Positions 57,401 through 64,000 of a stretch of DNA of 64,000 nucleotides are shown here, piece after piece. A model generated the notes under the pieces. That model saw only the letters and a list, made by a program, of their open reading frames with translations, did no database searches and was not told the DNA's origin. Each line of letters begins with the position of its first letter. The first letter of the stretch is position 1. This DNA comes from Luscinia megarhynchos (Eukaryota; Chordata; Aves; Passeriformes; Turdidae). Location of the stretch: positions 20,033,820 through 20,097,819 of the forward strand of contig CM067569.1 of NCBI GenBank assembly GCA_034336665.1. Reading direction: 5' to 3'. The position numbers and the translations under genes are program-made.

Positions 57401-60400
57401 CAGCCACCCAGGTTCTGGTTAGGAGAGTATTACAGCATCCTCCCTGCTATAAAAGATGAGCCCTACCTTGCCCCAAGCTCCCAACACATGGATCCCCCTC
57501 ACCTGAGCCTGAAGCTCAGTCCTACCCAGCTGAAATCCAAGGGAAGCAGCATCACTGCAGAACAGAATACTGTCATCAACAACCCCTACAATCTGCCAGG
57601 CTGCTCCTTCCAACTGCACAAGGACTTGGGAAGCACTTCCAGCTGAGTTTGCATCGCATGAGGGGTTCAGACTGTCACCAGAGACTGAACAAAATTCCTT
57701 GGAAAGAGGAAGGTCTTTTAAAAGCTCTAGATAGGAATTTAATCTGTCAGTAGGAGCAAGTCTTCAGGACAGAAGTTAAGGACCAGCCAGAGGTCCTTGT
57801 AACAACAAGGTATGTAATAATCCAGTGACAGCACATAACCTGCTAAGCATAGAGAGAAGAGCAGAGAATGCAAGACAAAGGAATAATTTTCTCAAACGGC
57901 TGAGAAAAGCAAATGCAGAATTTGTCTTCCTTGCTGAAGACTGCAGAACTGTCTTAGTATCCCTTTTGGCTGTTGAAAGTAAGAGCTGTACTGGAGACTA
58001 GTGATCCCTTTATTTAAAACAGAATGAAATATCACCCGGTATGATCACAGTTTACCTGCACTCAGAATCTACAGCATCTTAAGGCAGACTTCAGAGAAAG
58101 GCATGACACCTGCTGCTCTTATCTTCTGACTGCAGAAATCCATGGGAGCTGGACAGTCTCTCTTACACCTGCACAAGCTGGGAGTGATCAGCTGTTCAGT
58201 AGGCACCTGAGCAGCATTTTTTTCCCAGCTCCTACTGATCTGCTGACCTACTTTAACTCCCATGCATAAAAGAAAGTATAACCTTGCTCCTCTACCTAGA
58301 ATAGTTGCTGACCCAGGTCCAAGCAATTTTGTGGAATTCAGGACCTGCTAACTGTAACACTATAGGGGAAAGACTTGGGGCTCAGCTATGTTTACTCTAA
58401 GGAAAGTCCTAGGAAATGAATGGCAGTTACAGAATGCAATTGATAAAGCATGCATCCTCACCTACACACAAGCATCTCCAGTCCTTTGTACCTGGTGCTG
58501 CCACGTACACTCAGCAAAATGGAAGCAAAACTCCACAGGCTGGGATTTGTGGCATATGTGCCAAACTGGGGTGTGAGACACAAGGATTATACTCAATGAT
58601 CATTGGATTGCTTGTGGCAGGAGAACCCATGCTTGTGTTCCTCTACTACAAAAGGACAAAGGCACTTCGTAAGTTTAGTTTATGCCCGAGCCGTGCTTAC
58701 TGACCATGAAAGTAACAGAATACACCCCAATCAATATTAAAAGCTTCTGTAGAGGCACCAGCTGTTTAGCACTGCTCTTAAACTTTGTGCTGTAGAGCTT
58801 AAATTAACCTTAAGGTACTGTCAGGAGAAAAAGCACCTCCTATATTACACAGAAGGAAGCTGATTTTTGCAAAATTCTCTCTTTTTTCTTTAGACACAAA
58901 ATACTCAGATATTAGCATAATCTCTGTGCCAGCACCTGAGTTTCCTGCCTCTTCCAATAACAGTGATTTGCTAAGTTGCTAAGAGTAAATAGGAGATACA
59001 GGACTGCAGTAAAGAAGGGAACTTGTAGAAGCAGAAAAGAAAGTTCAAACTGCTCTCTCTCTATCTCAGTATCTTCCTGCACCCTAAGTGCTAAAGATAA
59101 ATGAATATCAAATCAGGCTACCCACAAATGATCTTCTGTTCTCCAGGAATACAGAACTACAGAGCCAAAAGAAGCAACAAGTCTTCCAGTAGACAAGCCT
59201 GGGCTTTCACAGAAGCAAAGTCCCAGCAGTTCTGTCCAACGTATTTGCTGTGTGTGTCATTAATAAGCAAAAATACAGCCCAAAACACCAGGCTGAGGAG
59301 AAATTTGGATTCTAACTTGGCCAGCTGGCTGGAATTATTAACCAGTTACATTTGTAACTATGAAAGCTAATGAGAGAGTAATCATATTTCACAGTTCACA
59401 GCCGAAAGTAATTTCCTTTAGGAGTTAATGATGGTTTAACTTCCCCCTTCTTTTTGATTTCTCTCCAATAAACTGGGGTTGTCACAGAGTTTTGAAGGCC
59501 TTACTTTTATGCCTAAGGGCAACACTTTGGTACAGGTGTATTGAGAAGAAAAGTGCTTGAACCTCTCCAAGGGGAAGAAGAGAAAAGCTGATCTTCCCTC
59601 AGGCCCCCGCTCCCAAACACACAAACATTTCTTGTCACAGCAAAGAAACAGCAACTGGATGACTAAGTAATGATAATGACTTCTGCTCAGTGCACTGCTG
59701 GGCTCTGATTAGATTCTTCTTGGCCTCTAACCAGATTCTTTAAAAAAAACTTGAAAAACAAAACGCCAAAGAAAACACATTGGCCATTTAGAAGAGGCAG
59801 GACTGATCCTAATAGGATCAGTACAGTGCTCAGTTAAGATGCTCCAGGGTCATTGTCTCTGTCCAGAAAGAGCAGATCCTTCACTTCAGTGACTTGGAAT
59901 GAAGTAAACAAAGACATTGCCCATCAGGCCATGAGCAGCTCCCACGGCCCTTTGCATCCAAAGTTCCACAGCCCAAAGAACACAGCTAAACAGGCCTTGG
60001 GGAACATCCACCTCTGGAAAGTCCGGGGGTGTTGAAATTTTCACATCCTAAACTAACTGCCCTGTGCCAAAAAGACAGGAGCTATGAATGTATGAGCAGA
60101 TTGGGAAGACATTAAGGAAAATGTTTGAAACACAGACCCTTCCAGAATCTCTGCCTCATCGATGCTCCATCTGTTCCCAAAAATTCAATGGAAAAAATGA
60201 AAACTCCATTTTCCTGATTTCTTTAAACTCACTGTTACTGCTTTGGTTTCTGGCACAGTGCTGCATCATTAAACCTCTATTACAGTCTCTGATGGGCAGA
60301 GCCAGTGTGGAGGTGGTGTGACCAACCAGCTGAAATCAAAATTACATTCTGGGCAACACTTTCCTCTAGAAGACATTCTGCTCTGACCCAAGGGAAAGTT

Positions 60401-63400
60401 GTGAAAGAAAACTTGTTACACCTTATAGCAGCTTGTCTGAATAATATTCAGCATTCACCAGAAGCAGCAAACTGAGTAAGGCAGCAGCTATTGACCAGCA
60501 GGTTCTGGGAAATCTGGCCATCAGTAAGAATATCTTTATAGCAACTCTCCAACACACTCTCTGTGTGCACACTAAGGGCACTTTTTCACAGTTATTGAGC
60601 CTTGGACCTACTGCAGCATTTTCCACACTTTGACTCCCTCACCTATGACAACAAATGATACAATCAATATATATTCACTGTGCTTTCAGAGATTAACTTT
60701 GTTTCCTGGTGCACTGGCTAATTTCCTTCCCTTTCTGTGCTTTTGGCCCATCTTAACAGGCCCGGAACTGTTTTGCATTGCAGATCAATGCAGTATGCAT
60801 TTTTCTCGAATAAAAAACAGTAATGTAAAAAGGGCCATTTAGGGCTCCATCTAAGATGGAATAGGGTCTAAAGAGTAAGTTGTTCTCCTTCAAATTCCAT
60901 ATGGGCTACTCAGGCCCTGGTACTCAAGCTATGAACTCCCTGAAAGAACAGATGTGCTATGCCTTGATGTCACATGACAGCCAGTAGGACTGGCAGGCAT
61001 CATGAATAAGGGAAGAATGAAATGCAGATGTCATTGCTTGGCTGATGACACAGGTCAGCCATAGCACAAGCATGAGGCACAGTGACTCCCAGGCATGTCT
61101 CTGAGAATCAAGACTTCTCAGAGATGATCTTTTTCCAGATCAATGCCTGACTGCGTATTTCTGCTTGGAAGAGAACCAAGTATCACATTCTCTTCCTTCT
61201 AAAGCAGTCAAACTGAGGGGAAGGAGCTTCCATCTCTTTTGCAGCCAAAGTACAGGCTCATGTTCAGGCTGGGTGTAAAACAGCCCATTGTGCCAGTTCA
61301 ACAGTGGGGTCAATGTGATTTTGCTCATAAGGCAGTAGTAGGAGAATTACATAAAATTTGGCTTGATACAGCCCAAAAGCTTCTCCAGCTGCCTCTCCAA
61401 CAGCTTGAACTTTAATTCCTCAGAAAGAAGTAATTCATAAAAGACAGCACCATCAGCTAACAACAGCCTCTGCACATTCAGCATGCAAGAGGCTGATGCA
61501 GCCTCACCGAAATAGTTGTGTATCCCCAAAGGAGATGGACATAAGCAACCCTTGAGAATCATAATGTCAGTATGGATGTGACTCTGGCACAGAGATAAAC
61601 ACCAGGTACAGAAAGAAGCACCCAAAAAGAATTCTATGTGCCATTTCTGTAAGCCAGAAATTCAGTCTTTGGTAACTGCTGTTTTGACCTTTGCCTTCCT
61701 GATTACAAGCAGGCTTCCTAGAAAAATCATTCTAAGGGGAAATTCCAAAATCCCACTACCTCCACTGTTTCTGACCTGGAATAAGGCACAGAATATTTAC
61801 TATCACTAGCATCAAAATAAACAGAAAAGGGTATCACAAATGCAGATAATAAACAATGAGGATGTAACAAATGTACGTAATAAATATTACGTCACGAACA
61901 CAGATAGGAACACATCTGGTGGTGGCAAAAGTAAATTTAATTCTTTCTGGGTACTGCTGTGTTCCATGAATCACCACAAAAACAGGGTTTGGAGACTGTC
62001 TTTCAAGAGCTGGAGCTTTTGACTGGCTCACATACCCAAAAAAGCCTCTGTAATACAGTGGTACTCTTGCCATCATATAGTTTTCTGCTGCACAACCCAA
62101 GTGGGCTGCTGCTAGGATGAAAACTCCTTCACTGCAAGTGATAGAGAAACAAGTGATTTTGGTGCCCCAAGTCAGGATAAGGCCTCCCAGTGTGATTTAG
62201 GTGCCCCAAGCCAGGATAAGGTCTCCCAGTAATGTGCTCCTTCCCCTCACTTTCAGGCTACTCACAGCAGTCAGCTGGATGAACTTTCAGGCCCAGCTTA
62301 GGACAGGATCTTCTGACGATGACTTGTACTCTGTCTTCTCTTCACATGCAACTGCTACATAACAGCTCATACCTACACAAGTCAAAGAGAAAGAAAATGC
62401 TCATTAGTGCCATTAGTCCTGCTGTTGAACACGCCTACAGAGAAGGCTGCACCAAAGCAATAATTTATTCATAGAAATAATGCTACTTTTAGATGAGACA
62501 ATTGCCTCTGCTGACCATGCAGGAAGCATAGCATAGTTAGTATAAACATCAGTCTGCCCAGATCCACATCCTAGCATCCTCTGTGTGAGAACCAATATTT
62601 ATGGCTGTCTCCAGGGAGGGCTGAAACCACATCCCTTTCCTGCCTTTCTGTTAGAGATTCCCCCTCAAGCAGTAAGGAAAGCTGAATAGCACAAATTTTC
62701 ACTCCTCCTTCCAACCTACAGTCTGTTTACCAATGCAAATTGCTTTTGATTTCAGCTTCATTTAGTATACTAGTTTGCAAGACACAAAAAGAAGAAGTAA
62801 ACACACATCTACGCTGCTATCCCTGTAAACAGGTTCATCTGATACAGAGAATGGACTGGCAACAAGGGGCATCAAAGACCATGAAATGTAACTCCCCACT
62901 GCCAGGAATAAAGAAGGAAGGATAGGTAGTAAATGTATATTAAGAAACATACACATTAGGTTGTCTTCAGACAAATTCCTTAGTTAGGAGGCACAGCTAG
63001 ACAGACACAGAGGCAGAATTCCCACTAAAAAAAATTAATGTTTTTTTGCATGCACTGATGGTTACTAAATGAAGTTATTTAACTCCAGTCCAATGTCAAG
63101 TCTAAATGGGAAGACCTGATACAGATTTGATAGACGGCTGTGCACCTTTATTGTTTCACTCAATAACATTAACAGCAGTCTGCTGTAGCAAGATGCCTTT
63201 GCAGTCTGACTTATAAAGTAAGTATTGACACCCCTCACCTTTAATCATATCATTTATCAAGGCTGAACTAGTCAGCCAGTTATCCTGAGCTCCTGCTGTA
63301 CCAGCTAGAGAGAGGGGTTCTTCTAGAGGGCAATGCAACTTTTCTCTGCACTACCTTCTTCATACTTCTCTGTATTCGAGAACTTTAAGAAGAGATTGAG

Positions 63401-64000
63401 GACACCGACTAGTAAACTTTGATACCTGTGCTGGATGACTGAACAAATCCTCATGTGTGTTTTATTCAAGCTCTGAGGGGAGTGAAGTCACATTTCTTTC
63501 AACAAGCATTGCAGGACCAGGATCCCTAAGGAACCCTTGTACAAGTAGGCTGTCAGCCAGTAAGCCTCACCACTTAGATATTCTCATGGCAGTGCACACA
63601 GGGCAAAAACACGACCTAGAGAATGCAGAAGGTGATGCTCAGAGATAAAAGCACCCATAAGGAGTATCAAGGACCTTGTCATGTCAGGTGCAGTCTCAGA
63701 CCATGCTTACAGAACTCCAATAATATGATGTTTTTACAAGCCTCAAGACTTCTTTCAAGACCCTTGAAGACCCCAAGCAATGAGCCTAGAAGAACCAAGA
63801 TAGTTTTTCATTAAAACTAGAATAGTCCTAGGAAAACACAAGCTGAAACAAATTAGAGCTTTCTGTTGAGGATGGTCTAACAGCTTCTCTATCTCCAACT
63901 AGCAGAAAGGGATTAGTGAAAAGACACACATTTGAAAGGCTTATTGCTAGTACTGGAAAGAAAATTTCCTATAAACATGTCCAGAGTATGCACGAAGAGA
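54421..64000. other. Flank upstream of the recognised first exon, no gene recognised
   Basis: I find no conserved coding sequence on either strand. It holds the 39-bp tandem duplication at 62155-62232 and a 21-nt palindrome at 59802-59822. SORBS1 has distant non-coding 5' exons in mammals, so this may be further intron rather than intergenic DNA. Confidence 0.6.
62155..62232. repeat. Tandem duplication, two 39-bp units
   Basis: Two adjacent 39-bp units each begin GATTT and contain GGTGCCCCAAG, CAGGATAAGG and CTCCCAGT. They differ at only a few positions, so the duplication is recent relative to the other repeats here. Confidence 0.85.

Noticed and set aside
1..64000. Assignment to the paralogue SORBS2 (ArgBP2)
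   Set aside because: The diagnostic segments ([38 protein letters not shown]-type and HTGVIPTHH) follow SORBS1, not SORBS2, as remembered.
1..64000. CRISPR arrays, tRNA or rRNA genes, prophage or integrated virus
   Set aside because: No regularly spaced repeats, no tRNA-like cloverleaf or rRNA sequence, and no gag, pol or env-like open frame was recognised.

Overview
The window is vertebrate nuclear DNA, most likely from a bird. It is AT-rich and intron-dominated, with few repeats. It carries a truncated CR1 LINE ending in the ATTCTGTGA tail, plus decayed CR1 and MIR-type relics. There are no bacterial-style operons, CRISPR arrays, or rRNA or tRNA genes that I can recognise.

One gene explains about 54 kb: SORBS1 (CAP/ponsin, sorbin and SH3 domain containing 1) on the minus strand. 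I identified it by translating minus-strand segments bounded by consensus splice sites and comparing them with my memory of the human protein. Diagnostic peptides include [103 protein letters not shown] and [20 protein letters not shown]. The order is colinear with the human protein, and reading phase carries across almost every junction. The window holds the 5' and middle parts of the coding sequence. The C-terminal SH3-domain exons lie to the left, beyond position 1.

Layout from 5' to 3' of the gene (right to left): upstream flank with no recognised gene (54.4-64 kb); a TATA-type promoter candidate and first coding exon (54.1-54.3 kb); an 8.5 kb first intron; N-terminal exons (45.5-37.8 kb); an 807-nt exon (34.8-35.6 kb); the exon containing [14 protein letters not shown] (33.9-34.2 kb); exons leading into the SoHo domain (30.9-24.5 kb); SoHo and Pro/Tyr-repeat exons (23.7-19.0 kb); linker exons (18.9-10.0 kb); the YHAVKRES exon (5.6 kb); a 1,521-nt exon (2.5-4.0 kb); and two exons leading toward the SH3 part (1.7 kb and 1-119).

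The protein is a scaffold. In mammals the SoHo domain binds flotillin in lipid rafts, and the SH3 domains bind Cbl, vinculin and afadin. The notable features here are structural. Two very large, phase-symmetric cassette-type exons would add 269 and 507 residues to the human isoform I remember. There are also a candidate 15-nt microexon, a frame-breaking exon-like segment, splice-regulatory motifs beside acceptors, and short dyad-symmetric interspersed repeats. I found no evidence of an undescribed biological system beyond these points. Coordinates of splice sites were read by eye, and the connecting exon between 5.7 and 10 kb was not found.
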